From Mytilus edulis (Eukaryota > Mollusca > Bivalvia > Mytilida > Mytilidae), in the NCBI RefSeq assembly GCF_963676685.1, contig NC_092355.1, forward strand, positions 56,455,613 through 56,519,612: 64,000 nucleotides of DNA, given 5' to 3'. The notes beneath the pieces were generated by a model. That model had not been told where the DNA came from, searched no databases, and worked only from the letters and a program-made list of their open reading frames with translations. Shown piece by piece: positions 22,601-33,500 of this stretch. Positions within the stretch are counted from its first letter, which is position 1; the number at the start of each line of letters is the position of its first letter. The position numbers were made by a program, and so were the translations under genes.

Positions 22601-24534
22601 ATTGTAACATTCATTACACATTCACAAATTTAGTGATTGTTGCCAATATGCAAAGGAAACTTTTATCAACAACTTACATGTAATATTTGTTTAATATTAT
22701 AGAATACAGGTTTAACGACACAAACATTTATTGATTTTTAAAGAATATAATCGTGACTCGTTTGAACTGATACGGTCTATTATTAAAGGTATCAACAGTA
22801 TAGTGTGTGGTAATCATATATTCTTCTTCCGCATTCTTCCTTCTGTCTAACGCCTCAATATATACCTTTAATTGTTTTTAACAATAATTCATATAGTTTG
22901 TTCGTTAAAAGGTGTTAAACAATTACAATAATACAGATCAAGGTACTTAGTAGCAATTCTTAAGTACAAAGGTCAAATACGCGTCAATGCACACGTTGTC
23001 AACTGGCATAAACGTCTCATTTTAAGGTCTCGAAAGTTTTATTAATTCTATAAAAGTAAAGGCCAAGAACTTCGTACATATTGGTGATCACTAGGTATCT
23101 TGTCATTTCATTAGAGGATTAAAAAGTTAGATAATGAAAAATACTAAGCGCCGTGGAAAGTTCGAAATAGAAAGTCCCTAATCACATTGCAAAATCGTAA
23201 GCTCAAACACATCAAACAAAAGGATAACAGCTGTCATATTCCTGATTTGGAATGGGTAATTTTTCTTATGTTGTAAATGTTGGATAAAACCTAGTTTTAA
23301 ACTAGCTAAACGACATTTAAACTGATTTTTTTTATTCATATGTACTTGTATTAAATTAAAGAAAAGCCGTTAAGTTTTTTTTTTTTTTTTTTATCAATTT
23401 TCCAAGCATCAACATCTTTTCTACGTATATCTTAGTTATATTCTTGAGGTCTAAACATGCATACATATGAACATATATACCTGTCAAATTTATATTCGCC
23501 GTGTTCCATTGAATTCCCGTGTACGACTCAGAATCTATTTCACATTTGTACAGCGAATTGTCTGTATCCAGTAAGTGATTTGAATCTAATTCAAACACCA
23601 TTGTCGCTTCATCAAGATCTGGTCCTTTGTGTGAAGATCTAGATTGCATATCTGTACAATTGAACAATGTTGTTTTAAAACTTTCGCCATTACGACGGCT
23701 ATGTAGAACATCGTAAAATGAGCCATTTGTCTGTTTTAATAACTTCATAAAATATATTGTCTTTGCCTTGTCTTTGTCTATATGACATGATATTGAACAC
23801 TTGTTTTTTGAAAACGTTATTTCAACAACTTCATTTTTAATACCTTTGTCGCTTTGGGCGTCGCAATCTGCTTCAGCTAAAAAAAAACACAAATTTAAAG
23901 TAGAATGTGTGAGACATGTTTAGTCAGTGATGAATACATTAACGTAACAGCCAGTGTCAAAGTTTGAAACCCAAATAACGATTTGATTTTTATTTTAGAT
24001 AATGACAGTGCATTGACAGAACTATTAACATTCTGCAAGGAAACTAGTTAATTAAGATTGTATTTTAAAAAGCAAAAAAAAGATAAAAGAATAATGGGTG
24101 GTAAATTATGAAGTAATATATTTGAAAAATTAGAGATTTAGGTATTGGAAAAGTGATAACACAAATGAAAATGTAAAGAATAAAGAAATCATATTTTCAT
24201 AATAACAAAAAAAAAAACTTTAACATGTGATGATTATAGAAAACAGGGACCACAATCCATACCCTTAGTAAAATTTTATGCATCACTGAACGGGAGTTTT
24301 ATTAATTGAAGCATACACAAAACTCTGGATCGTTCTGAATAAGCATGGATAATTGTTACTGAACATTAACTAAGCAAGCAGGTATCAATCAAACAAGCAT
24401 GTATAAATCATTTACATCGATATATTCATAAATTTTATATATGTATGTATATATCATACAAACATAAATACATTCCGATTCTTACCTTTCAATACTATGC
24501 TTATTGAAAATATGAACCATAGCAAACATTCCAT
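13557..24534 (-). CDS. two-Ig-domain cell-surface protein, GPI-anchored or tail-less (gene B, four exons)
   Basis: Coding exons are 24486-24534, 23481-23876, 14229-14636 and 13557-13663. Lengths of 49, 396, 408 and 107 nt sum to 960 nt, giving 319 aa plus stop, and every junction is phase 1. The protein has a signal peptide (residues 1-16), Ig-like domain 1 (about 18-148), Ig-like domain 2 (about 150-284), then a hydrophobic stretch (about 300-314) and a five-residue end. Domain 2 has the classic DSGTYKC, with Trp 194 between Cys 179 and Cys 266. The two Ig exons are clear duplicates, sharing the TIY..KLLKQ.NGSF core and an FNCTD sequon. The hydrophobic C-terminus without a cytoplasmic tail fits a GPI signal or a minimal membrane anchor, so signalling would need a partner. 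Gene identity, and any further exons in the 8.8-kb intron, cannot be settled from sequence alone. Confidence 0.75.
14229..14636 (-). CDS. gene B exon 3: Ig-like domain 2
   Basis: Acceptor ctctttcag, donor acag|gtatga, 408 nt, phase 1-1. It encodes IYWTKLLKQ and, near the end, DSGTYKC, the canonical Ig V/I-set signature. It is homologous to exon 2 along its whole length and so arose by exon duplication. Sequons include NGS, NCT and NRS. Confidence 0.85.
14750..14900 (-). repeat. 3'-tail fragment of the RT element family
   Basis: gatgtggtgtgattgccaat, gacaact, ttgataactatgg and gtacggccgtcaac are the complement of the tail end seen at 35280-35515. It lies just 5' of the Ig domain 2 exon, in the intron. 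Confidence 0.65.
16110..17730 (+). pseudogene. LINE-type non-LTR retrotransposon, 5'-truncated and broken
   Basis: The readable order is ENYRPISILPTLSKIFEKH (about 16155), HSGFR-like and FLDLKK.AFD (about 16370), then an open frame at 16497-16997 with YGVPQGFILCPLLFVLFIND, the catalytic DMYADDTTLH and LGVYIDKNLAWK, then FYNAYILPILDFCCSIWGN and KMQKKAARIILDAP (about 17000-17130). This is a standard endonuclease-type LINE reverse transcriptase. Several frameshifts and stops interrupt it and the 5' half is missing. The 3' end has the ttagcgaaagctaa motif and a (TTAC)n tail at about 17703-17725. The element sits in the gene B intron in the opposite orientation. Confidence 0.85.
17510..17533. repeat. 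(TA)n microsatellite
   Basis: An uninterrupted run of ta dinucleotides near the 3' end of the LINE copy. Confidence 0.8.
18125..18545 (-). repeat. 5'-truncated 3' end of an RT element (copy of the 28047-28870 subfamily)
   Basis: The complement reads from a degraded PAAPA.GVYI / RYSRACISYDDFLD segment into the tail that ends tgtccctctggtatctatcg. It aligns with the RT remnant at 28047-28870 over its 3' half. Frameshifts are present. Confidence 0.7.
18755..19393 (-). pseudogene. multi-pass membrane protein, broken by two in-frame stops
   Basis: From ATG 19393 a frame runs 145 codons to TAA (18958-18956), continues in the same frame to TGA (18916-18914), then 52 more codons to TAG at 18757-18755. 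Hydrophobic segments occur at about residues 15-30, 45-70, 85-108 and 118-140, and again just after the second stop (ALLAAILTPIAYILFL). That last segment is followed by a Cys/Lys-rich, cytoplasm-like tail (CKCCKKN). The frame and hydrophobic pattern continuing past both stops suggest a decayed gene rather than a true C-terminus. I do not recognise the family. It lies in the second intron of gene B on the same strand. A functional short 145-aa protein remains possible. Confidence 0.5.
20630..20915 (+). repeat. 3'-tail fragment of the RT element family
   Basis: Contains ttttggggccttttatagct, ctgaaagccgtacggtga, ctatag and gttgtctcattcgcaatcat, the canonical tail order. Confidence 0.75.
22430..22512 (+). 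repeat. 3'-terminal fragment of an RT element (gcgttgtcagttta subfamily)
   Basis: gatggcgttgtcagtttact, gagttta.atgtccctg and gttatctttcgcctc match the terminal tail seen on the minus strand at 18125, 26015 and 28047. Confidence 0.7.
23145..23325. repeat. dispersed repeat shared with 30715-30905
   Basis: aaagtccctaatcacat, caaaatcgtaagc, acagctgtcatattcctga, aatgttggataaaacctagt and actagctaaac align with 30715-30905 in the same orientation. I recognise it as a common mussel repeat. It lies directly 3' of the Ig domain 1 exon. Confidence 0.6.
23481..23876 (-). CDS. gene B exon 2: Ig-like domain 1
   Basis: The acceptor is a T-rich tract ending ttag and the donor is acag|gtatat. It is a symmetric phase 1-1 exon of 396 nt, the usual form of Ig exons. 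Five cysteines line up with those of exon 3. The position of the core Trp is Phe here (IYFMKLL), and DSGTYKC has become DNSLYKC, so this is a divergent Ig fold. Sequons NGS and NCT are present. Confidence 0.8.
24486..24534 (-). CDS. gene B exon 1: signal peptide
   Basis: The ATG at 24534 opens MECLLWFIFSISIVLK, a short hydrophobic leader. The exon ends one base into a codon at a strong donor (g|gtaagaat). The phase matches the next exon, giving Ala at the junction. The 5' untranslated region is not identified. Confidence 0.75.
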
Positions 24535-26014
24535 TTTAATGTTATAGTTTTATATAGAATTAAACTTAGTTTTGATGAAAGAATGGAAATTTTCATTATA
24601 CTGAATCTAAAAAAGAATTATGTGCAAATACTTGTTAATAATCTAAATTTAAATTTATAGCATTTAAATTGATCACGTATAACACATATAGATATATATT
24701 CAACAACAAAAGAAACGCACCACCTTCAATAGTTTCTACAGAGGAAATGTTTTGTGAAATGAAACTTTTCTAAAGATGATTTAAAAGACCCATTAAATTT
24801 TTATCAACAAAATATTTTACCAAATTTGTGAAAACTGAACTTTATTTTTGGTTTATTAATCAAATTCTTGTCTGATAACCATTTGATTCTTTATTATGAT
24901 AATTCTTGTTAACATCTTCATCTCCAATCCTTCATTACATTCAATTGTATGTCTTAAAACAATATAAGAGATTCCTGCAAATTTGTAGTCAAAAGAAATC
25001 ACTTTGAACTTTGAAATAACTGTATATATCAAATTGTGGTGCATTATTTGTGTTGTGAAGTATAGTTATATATGACGAATGAACGTTCATAAGTTGTTGA
25101 TTGTAAATATCCAGTTCATAAATTGATTTTAACCCAGGCATGATCATATAGATCATAGTTAATCAAAAATATCGGAACGAGAAGACATGATCAACTAAAA
25201 ACTATATATTTTCGTAAATTTGCATATCATATAATGAAGAGCTAGGCATTATAGGTAAAACGATTTTAAAACAATTTCGAAATCTTCTGTAACATAGGCA
25301 CCAATAGAAATATATATTAAAAATAGAATGAACAAATTTGCTAGATATCGGATAGATTTTCTAATATAATCTCAGCAAAAGTGCAGCTTTTCTAACTGAT
25401 GATAAACATTGACAAAATGGTTCAAATTACGCATTATGCCCTATACGTGCTATAGTCATGATAATGAGGCTTTTATAATTTCAATAAAACATATAATAAT
25501 ATAATATGGTTAAAACACAAACTTTACTAAAGATGATGTGACATAGAAAGTAAATATACTTAACATAGATATGGATTTGTTTTAAAATAAATAAGTCCCT
25601 AAAGTAGAATCATTTTGCGTAAACTATTCTTTTGTAGTATATCATAAATAAGACTGAAACATGACTCAAATGACACCTTTCTCTATTTTTAAATTGCACC
25701 ATTGGTTTACTACAAGGCAATTTCTAATTTATTTATAAAGTTGTGAAGTGAAACATGACTGTTTACGATGTGTTGATAAAGGTGTTAATAATTTAATAAT
25801 ATATGGTTGTATTATATGGTATAGGTTGCATTTTATACACAAATAAAACCTTCTTCAGTAAATTTAAAAATTGACAATGATCATTACTACAGTAAATTCG
25901 TTCTTCCTTATACAACCACTTATAACATGTAATAAATACTGTGTTAACCGTTTGCAATTTAGTGTTTAATTGTATATTTCAGTCGGATTGTTTGCGATAT
26001 TGATGTTCATAACC

Positions 26015-26205
26015 TTTAAAAGAGAGGCGAAAGATACCAGAGGGACATATATTGAAAATAAACTGACAACGGCATTGCTATATAAGAAAATAAAAACAGA
26101 CAAACAATAGTGCACAAGACACAACACGGAAAACTAAAAACTAAGCATCACGAACCCAACCAACAACTGGGGTGATCTCAGTTGCTCCGGAAGGGTAATG
26201 GTTTA
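26015..26205 (-). repeat. 5'-truncated 3' tail of an RT element
   Basis: agaggcgaaagataccagag, aaataaactgacaac, acacaacacggaaaactaaa and ggtgatctcagttgctccgg match 28050-28235. Confidence 0.75.
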
Positions 26206-27097
26206 TAAAATGTAAATAAGATCAAAATATAGTTTGATTTAATTTAGTTTGGAAGTTTTTGATTTGTTTATGGTATTGTCATTTCATTTTCGTCTTTTTT
26301 GGATGCCTTTTGATATCTGTCGCCTCTATTCCAATATTGTCTAAATATCGGCGTTCCGTAGAGATTGAGGAAATTGTTGATATATATAGGAATAAATTCG
26401 GGTTTAGTTATCAAAAATATCATTCTGTATATTCACGTATGCTTTTACTTCTCTAAATAGTTATCTGCAACGTATATTTTATAAGATGTGTTTAATTTTT
26501 ATTAAAGATTATTGTTATTTCAAGGCTTTAAAAGTAATAGCTTACATGTGTTAAAATTATGTTTTATTTATTTTTTAAACACTTTCTGATTTATAAGATT
26601 TTGATATCGATACATTATTGTTGAATGTTGTAATCCCATATTTGACTTTTGTACCTATTATATCTGTTTATTGTGCTTTCATATTGTGGCCAATACAATA
26701 TGATTATATTCGACTGTCAAGTGACAGGTTTCGTTAGCTATAAATAAGGTTACATCCTTCATTTTCAACATAAGATAATGGATGTACCAAATCAGATATA
26801 TAAAAGTGGTTTTCCATTCGTATCATAAGTTTGAGCATCTGATTTTGCCATTTGACCTTCCGTTTAAATATTTTCAAGGATTTGCTTTTTTGTAAAATGA
26901 CTTTCAAATGTTCTTTAAAGTCAAACAATGTAAAAGACGAAGAGAATATCTGATTCTGGTTTACTTTACAACTTCAATAAGAGTCATTCAACACTTAGGA
27001 TGCTACATCAAGATAATATTTTTATATTCCAAAAGGATATTTTCTCGATACATTTATTTTTTATCGGATCAACAAGCATGCAATTATATATAAAAAA

Positions 27098-27180
27098 GAA
27101 GATTTGGTATGATTGCCAATACGACAACTCTCCACAAGAGATCAAAATGACACAGAAATTAACAACTATTGGTAACCGAT
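27098..27180 (-). repeat. 3'-tail fragment of the RT element family
   Basis: ttggtatgattgccaata, gacaactctccacaagagat and aaatgacacagaaattaaca are the complement of the tail end. Confidence 0.7.
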
Positions 27181-28046
27181 TTTGCCGATCATATTACAAC
27201 AATGATATACGGTCACGGTTTTTAAAGATTTAATCCGATCTTAGAAAAAAGAAACAGGGATTTTTAGATGGAAAGGGACCTAAGCTCATATTCATTGAAT
27301 AAAAAAAGTTAATGCGAGTATAAATGAAATTAGATTCAAACATGTTTTTGGTGTATTCTTGAATATTTGAGATGATATTTCATAATCAGATTTTGTTTTT
27401 TCCCGGAATTTTATTGTTGAGGTTGGTAATGCCCTTTACCGTAAGGCGTCAAACAATCTTTTATCGTCTAAAAGAAAGTGTATATTTTATCACCATGCAC
27501 CAATAATTGCTGTTGACATCCTTTGGCTAGAAATGTCACCATTATTCGTTATTAGGGTACCCACATTACCATCCTCATGGTTATTAATTTTTCTTTTTTT
27601 GAAAGGGTCATTAATTGAACTTGATTTTGAAATAAATTCCTTGAAAAACAATTTGAACAATATTTATCATTATAAAAATATAAAGTCATTAACTAATTGT
27701 GAAAAATGTACAGAGGTTAGTATCAAAACAATGTCATTACATGTATCAATAAAATCTCTTTGACGCATATATTTTTTTTTAAAACATAGATAATCATTGT
27801 AAAAATTTAGTCTTCATATTACCATATTAAAGATCGATACATTTTATTTTGGTAAGTATGAAGATAAAGTTCGTTTCTATTTATTAAATAACTTTCTGTA
27901 TATATATTTAGTTATTTTCTTCATTTGTTTGCCCCCTAATGGTACAAAAAAAATATAGTGTTGATAATAGTGTACATGTTTTCTAGATGTGAACGTTTGA
28001 ATGATAAATCTATATGTATGCTAAAACTTTTCAACTAGATACGTAC

Positions 28047-28870
28047 TAAAAGAGGGACGAAAGACAACAGAGGGACAGCCAAACTCACAAAACGAAAATA
28101 AACTGACAACGCCATGGCTAAAAATGAAATAGACAAACAGACAAACAATAAAACACATAACACAACATAGAAAACTAAAGAACAAACAACACGAAGCCCA
28201 CCAAAAATCAGGGGCTACCCCAGGCGCTCCGGAAGGGCAAGCAGATCCCGCTCCACATGCGGCATTTGCCGCACCGTTTATGTGACTATAAATCAGGTAG
28301 ATAGTCTAATTCGGCGGGTCATATTCGTGAAAGGGATGGGGAATATAGCTACGACGCACGGAACACATCGGATATCTCTTGCGAAACGGCTATTTCAACC
28401 AACTCGTGATGGCGTCCGTAAAATTTACGAAGTGATGATCGCAACTTCACCATCCGGAACTCTTGGTTTTATAGCTTCTCTGTGAGCAGCAACCCTCTAT
28501 CAAGAAAATCATGATAGGAAATGCAAACAAGGGGATATCACACCAACTGGGAGATACATACACCGCATGTAGGCGCTGCTGGAACGCTGCCACCTAGAAA
28601 TGGAAAGTTCACAGTTGGAAATCCGAAATCAACTCTTTTGTTGTAAAGTTTTGTTTCAAACCGACCCCCACTGCCAACCTCCAGACGCAAGTCAAGATAT
28701 GAAACCGACTTTACTGTATATGTTGTATTCCCTACCTCTAGTTCGATTGGATAGATGCGTTCAACATAGTCACCAAATTAAGTGAAATAACATCATCTAT
28801 ATAGCGGAAAGTAAAGTTAAAGGATATAGCTAACCTCTTATCTTTCTTCCTAAGAAGTTCCTGTATGAAG
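28047..28870 (-). pseudogene. reverse transcriptase element, broken copy 2 (FRYIDDV subfamily)
   Basis: The complement reads [25 protein letters not shown] (catalytic YIDD intact), RIYPIELEV, SYLDLRLEV, FETKLYNKRVDFGFP, NFPFLGG and LRSSLRKFYGRHHELVE. In-frame stops and small deletions interrupt it. After the coding part comes a tail rich in tgtttgtctgtttg that ends tgtcccctctg-like near 28050. It is 5'-truncated just before motif FRYIDD. Conserved order and spacing tie it to the copies at 31560 and 41888. Confidence 0.8.
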
Positions 28871-29639
28871 TCAGTAAATATTTACAACTGCCAACACAAA
28901 ACGCATAAGTCGAAGACAAACTGACAATGTCAGACAAAAAAACGAAAAAACTACGAAAAGGAACACATGGGAATAACGATAACTATGGATTCGAGTTTTT
29001 TGAAGCAATTGTAGTTCACAATGTAAAACGCTTTTTAATGAAAACCATTCTTAGCTTAGCATACATCAAGCAAACAGTACAAGTCTGCTGTTCGTGATTC
29101 AATTTCAAATGACAATACAATTAGGTATCAAAGCTGACCTCGACCATTGAGAGTTAGATAAAGATATAGGTTACATGTCAGACTTGTTAGAAATCAACGC
29201 GATAGCAGGAAAAAAATAAAATCCATTTGTCTTTTTTTTCTTCATATAATCAACAGTCAACAGAGACTTACACATTAAAACTAATGCGTTACTACAAACT
29301 CTCGAGTGATATTAGGTAGGACGACAATTATCTGTTCAATTACTGACACAAGTTTGTTTTCTGTCAAATTAAAAGCAGTTGATATGTCGCAATTGTGACT
29401 TAACATAAACCTGGATAACCTTTTGGAGATGTATATTTACTATACACATAGCTTCTATAATGTTGTCACATTGAAAAAAGAAGTTCCCAATGCGATAACT
29501 ACAGTAATCTCTTCGTCGGCGGTTTTTTTTTATAGAAAATGTATTTTTCCTGTTCTTTTTCATTTGAGTGTATTCATATAAGACAGAACATATACAGAGC
29601 TTTACAAGACAATTGCAAATAAGCTGCATGACCTTCTAA

Positions 29640-29830
29640 CTTTTAAAAGAGGCAGAAGAAGGGACATTCGAACATCATTACTGGGCAAAATCAGACAATG
29701 CAATAGCTGAAAATAAAACAACGAAAAGACAGTCTAAAATAGTATACAGGAAATTTGAGACTAAGCAACACAACCCTCTTCCAAAACACGAGGAGGATTC
29801 AGAATTGCATGTAAATCTAGATCTAGTACT
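29640..29830 (-). repeat. degenerate RT element 3'-tail fragment
   Basis: aaaagaggcagaagaaggga, aatagctgaaaataaaaca and gagactaagcaacacaaccc parallel 26015-26205, with more divergence. Confidence 0.5.
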
Positions 29831-30242
29831 AGTATCTGTTGATAACGATAATATTTAGAGATAATGATTTTATTAATGAACAGTTCAAAGTGTTGATTTA
29901 ATCTATATTCTATATATATTATACTCACTAGACCTGAATTAAATGATACCCCATAATTATGCAGTTACTTCTGATTCATAACTTTACTGATATCTATTCC
30001 TAATACATGTAATATATACAAACGTTTCTTTAATTTTTTTAACACGATAATTGTTTCACCTTAAAGAAAGCTATGGGCGCATTTTTATAAAGATACCTTT
30101 TCAATTGTCAAAAGTTATTAATTAAATGCAATAATTGGGAAGGTCCGACAGAAGTCGACAAACTGAACGTAATTATGCACTCTGGTACACTTTATATCTC
30201 TTTAATGTAACACTGAAGAGACGATAGAAATATAAATTATCA

Positions 30243-30248
30243 TTTATT
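30243..30248 (-). terminator. candidate poly(A) signal of gene A
   Basis: AATAAA on the minus strand, 34 bp past the stop codon of gene A. Confidence 0.55.
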
Positions 30249-30281
30249 AAAAATAAACAAAACATACATAATTTCAGAATA

Positions 30282-30541
30282 TCAATCTGTTTTACGTATT
30301 CTCTTTATCATCATAGTAATCTTTTTTAGTGAGTAGTAATTGTTTTTCCAATGATACCAGTGAGCAGATGCATAATTCGTGGTTAATCCTGCTGAATACT
30401 GTCCATTTAAGTTGGAGTTACCACAATTTGTATACCACCAGGCTCCATGCCGAAACTGAGCACAAATTAGATTAGGATAATGATCATTATCTCTGTCCTT
30501 AGTAGAAAAACTGTGATGACTGTTACTGATCAAACTATCAC
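30282..30541 (-). CDS. gene A exon 7: FBG domain, C-terminal part and stop
   Basis: Acceptor ttttgcag at phase 1, 260 nt to TGA 30284-30282. It encodes [13 protein letters not shown] (Ca-binding loop), [20 protein letters not shown] and YYSLKK. A minus-strand AATAAA at 30248-30243, 34 bp after the stop, is a good poly(A) signal. The intron before this exon is 18.7 kb. Confidence 0.9.
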
Positions 30542-33500
30542 CTGCAAAATAATAGTCAGTCTGCAAACCTAAATTTAATTAAATGACACAATAGTCAGCC
30601 ACGTGACAGCAAACTGGGTTATACATTCATTTGTAAGTGCCATTGTTAAACTAATTAAGAATTATAACTCTAGAACAGTAGAAGTTACAGAAAAAAAGTG
30701 AAATCACAAAAGTACTGAACTCAGAGGAAAATCAATTCGGAAAATCCATAATCACATGGCAAAATCAAATAACAAAACGCATCAAAAACGAATGGACAAG
30801 AACTGTCATATTCCTGACTTGGTACAGGCATTTTCAAATGTAGAAAATGGTGGATTGAACCTGGTTTTATAGCTAGCTAAACCTCTCACTTGTCACCGAT
30901 GCGTGAACAAAACAAACAGACACAATAGTTAAAAATGTCAAAAATAGGGGTACAGCAGTCAACATTGTGTTATCATCTTAATAACTTTAAAAACAACAAA
31001 TGCAACGAAGAAGCACAAAAAGGCATACATCAAATTAACATCCTCATTTTAATTATATTATACGATTCTATTTGTCTATGTAAAATGCACCCATCAAGGA
31101 AGGAGGGTTTGAGTACTGGTGTAAAATTGCGCGTTTGAAATTCGCACAGGTAGTGCACTGTCGTTCAAAGTATGACGGGATGCATAAATACAGTCACGCA
31201 AAATAGATATAACAAAAACTGACTAAACAGTATAAAGTAATAATAAATAAAATAATAGTGTGGTTCAAAGTATGACGGGATACATAAGTACAGAGTCACG
31301 TAAAATGTATATCACAAAAAAGTGGGTTAACAGTAAAAGTACTATTAATAAATAAGATAATGTTGTCATTCAAAGTATGACAAGATACAAAGGTACAGAG
31401 TCACATCATAAAATAATTTTGTCGTTCAAAGTATGATGGGATACATAAGCACAGAGTTACGTCAAAAAGGAGATCTAAAAAAAACAGACTTAACAGTAAA
31501 AGTAATATTAATACAAACAAATAAAATAATAATATAACACGCTATTAAGATGATAAACAACGTCAGTACGCAAAATCTATACTTCATGACCATCGTGTAT
31601 TATTTGTGAAGTTGATACGGAATATTTATCAACAAGTTCCGGGTACCTTCCGATGAACTTTTTTAGAAAAAGGACGAGACGTTCTTTGACATACCCCTGG
31701 TTCATCAACTTTCTGCTCAGACACTGGTGACGTTTTACAAAGTCTGAGTAGGAGCTGCAAGCTCTTGAATACCGAATAAGTTGGGATATGTATATTCCAT
31801 ATGCAGGTGAAGTTGGTATATTGCTACTAAGGTGGGGGAAATTGATAATTTCAAAATCAAAATCATCTCGTTTGTCATAGATTCTGGTACTAAGATGACT
31901 GTGTATTCGAGGTATAAGTCTAAAAATGAGGCGGAGGAAGCCGTGTCTGTTGTCTCTTTAATTTCTAGTTCAGGTGGATATATTAATGGAACCCAATCAG
32001 AAAAGTTCGGATTGTTAATGGAATGAACCTCATCAATATATCTGAAAGTGAAATTAAATAACCTGGCTTCTTTGAATTTCTTGTTTTTGACAAGTGTCTG
32101 AAGGACCTCCGATTCATATGAAAATAAGAAGAGGTCAGCAAGGAGAGGCGTGCAGTTCGTTCCCATAGGAATGCCGACAGGCGACTAATTCTTAATTAAA
32201 TTCAGTTTGTCATTACCAACAAATACCAACAATATATGAAAATTCCAACAAAATCAATGAACGGTTTATAACTTACACTACTGGACGAAAAAACAACTGT
32301 CTATACCAGTAACAGTCGTTGTACGACTGTTTTAGTCTGTGAAAGACTGGTGATGACTGTCAAATCTGTCAAATTTTGTTGCAACAGTTCATTTATGTCT
32401 GTCAAAACTTTTTACGGATTGTGAAAGTCAAAAAATGCTACCAACAGTCATTTATGGTTTAAGGTGTTGTCACAGTCAAAATCTATTTACTACAGTCTTT
32501 ATAATAGTTGTGGCAGTTGCATAATGTCTTTCCCAACCTTTTAATAGTTGGGACAGTTAAAATTTGTTTGTGTCAAGTTTTCATATATTGATGCAGTCAA
32601 AAAATATTTGTCACAACGTTTTTAGAGTTGGGACAGTCGGTAAGTGTTTGTTACAACTTTCTAAAGGTTGGCACAGTCATTAAATGTTTATAACAACTTA
32701 TAAAAGGTTGTCACAGTCGTTAAATGTTAAAAACAAACACTTCATAGGTTGAGACAGTCGCTAAATGTTTTAATGCATATATTTTAGCGTAACGGTAGTC
32801 GATCCGTGTGAAACAAATCACTTCTCACCGGCTCTCAAGATTTGATATAGCTGTGAAATAGTCCATAACTTATATTATTATCATTTGTTTTGCTTATTAT
32901 GCTTTTTATTTATTTATTTTGCGACCATTGTTTGTCTTTTGTCGTTTTCCGTTTATTGCCGTAACATTGTCCGTTCATTTTTTGTGCGTTTGACCTTAAA
33001 TAATCCTTTCGGTATCCTTACGTTTTATTTTATAATATCTGTTTATAACATTTTCGTTCATAACTGGTTTTAAATACCAGAAGCTTTCGTTTAAAATAGA
33101 GTTTTAATATTATTGCAGAAGAATGAGAAGATGATAACAGAGACATATATACACATATGTGTATATATGTCTCTGATGATAATGAAGTCATTCAAAATAC
33201 TTGAAAAAGTTCTTATAAATTCTGCTGAAAAGAAAATATACCATGGGTGTACTTGAAGAAAATTTAAAGATTATGACTAAGTTACCAATATTGTACAGCA
33301 TAATAAAACAGTTTTAATTCGAATTACTCCCTGAGGAACATTTCCGATGATTAAAAATATAAATAATCAAATCTGTAAAGTTTCATTAAAAACGGAAAAC
33401 AATTCTTCATCGTAAACGATTTAGGCATCAACCATTTGATTTTCTGGGGGGGGGGGGGGGGGGGGGGCTATGGATTTTTTTCCGGACAAATTTTTTTTGG

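Noticed and set aside
24548..24556. TATA box (tatataaaa on the minus strand) for gene B
   Set aside because: It is only about 14 bp from the ATG, so a start site 25-30 bp downstream would fall inside the coding sequence.
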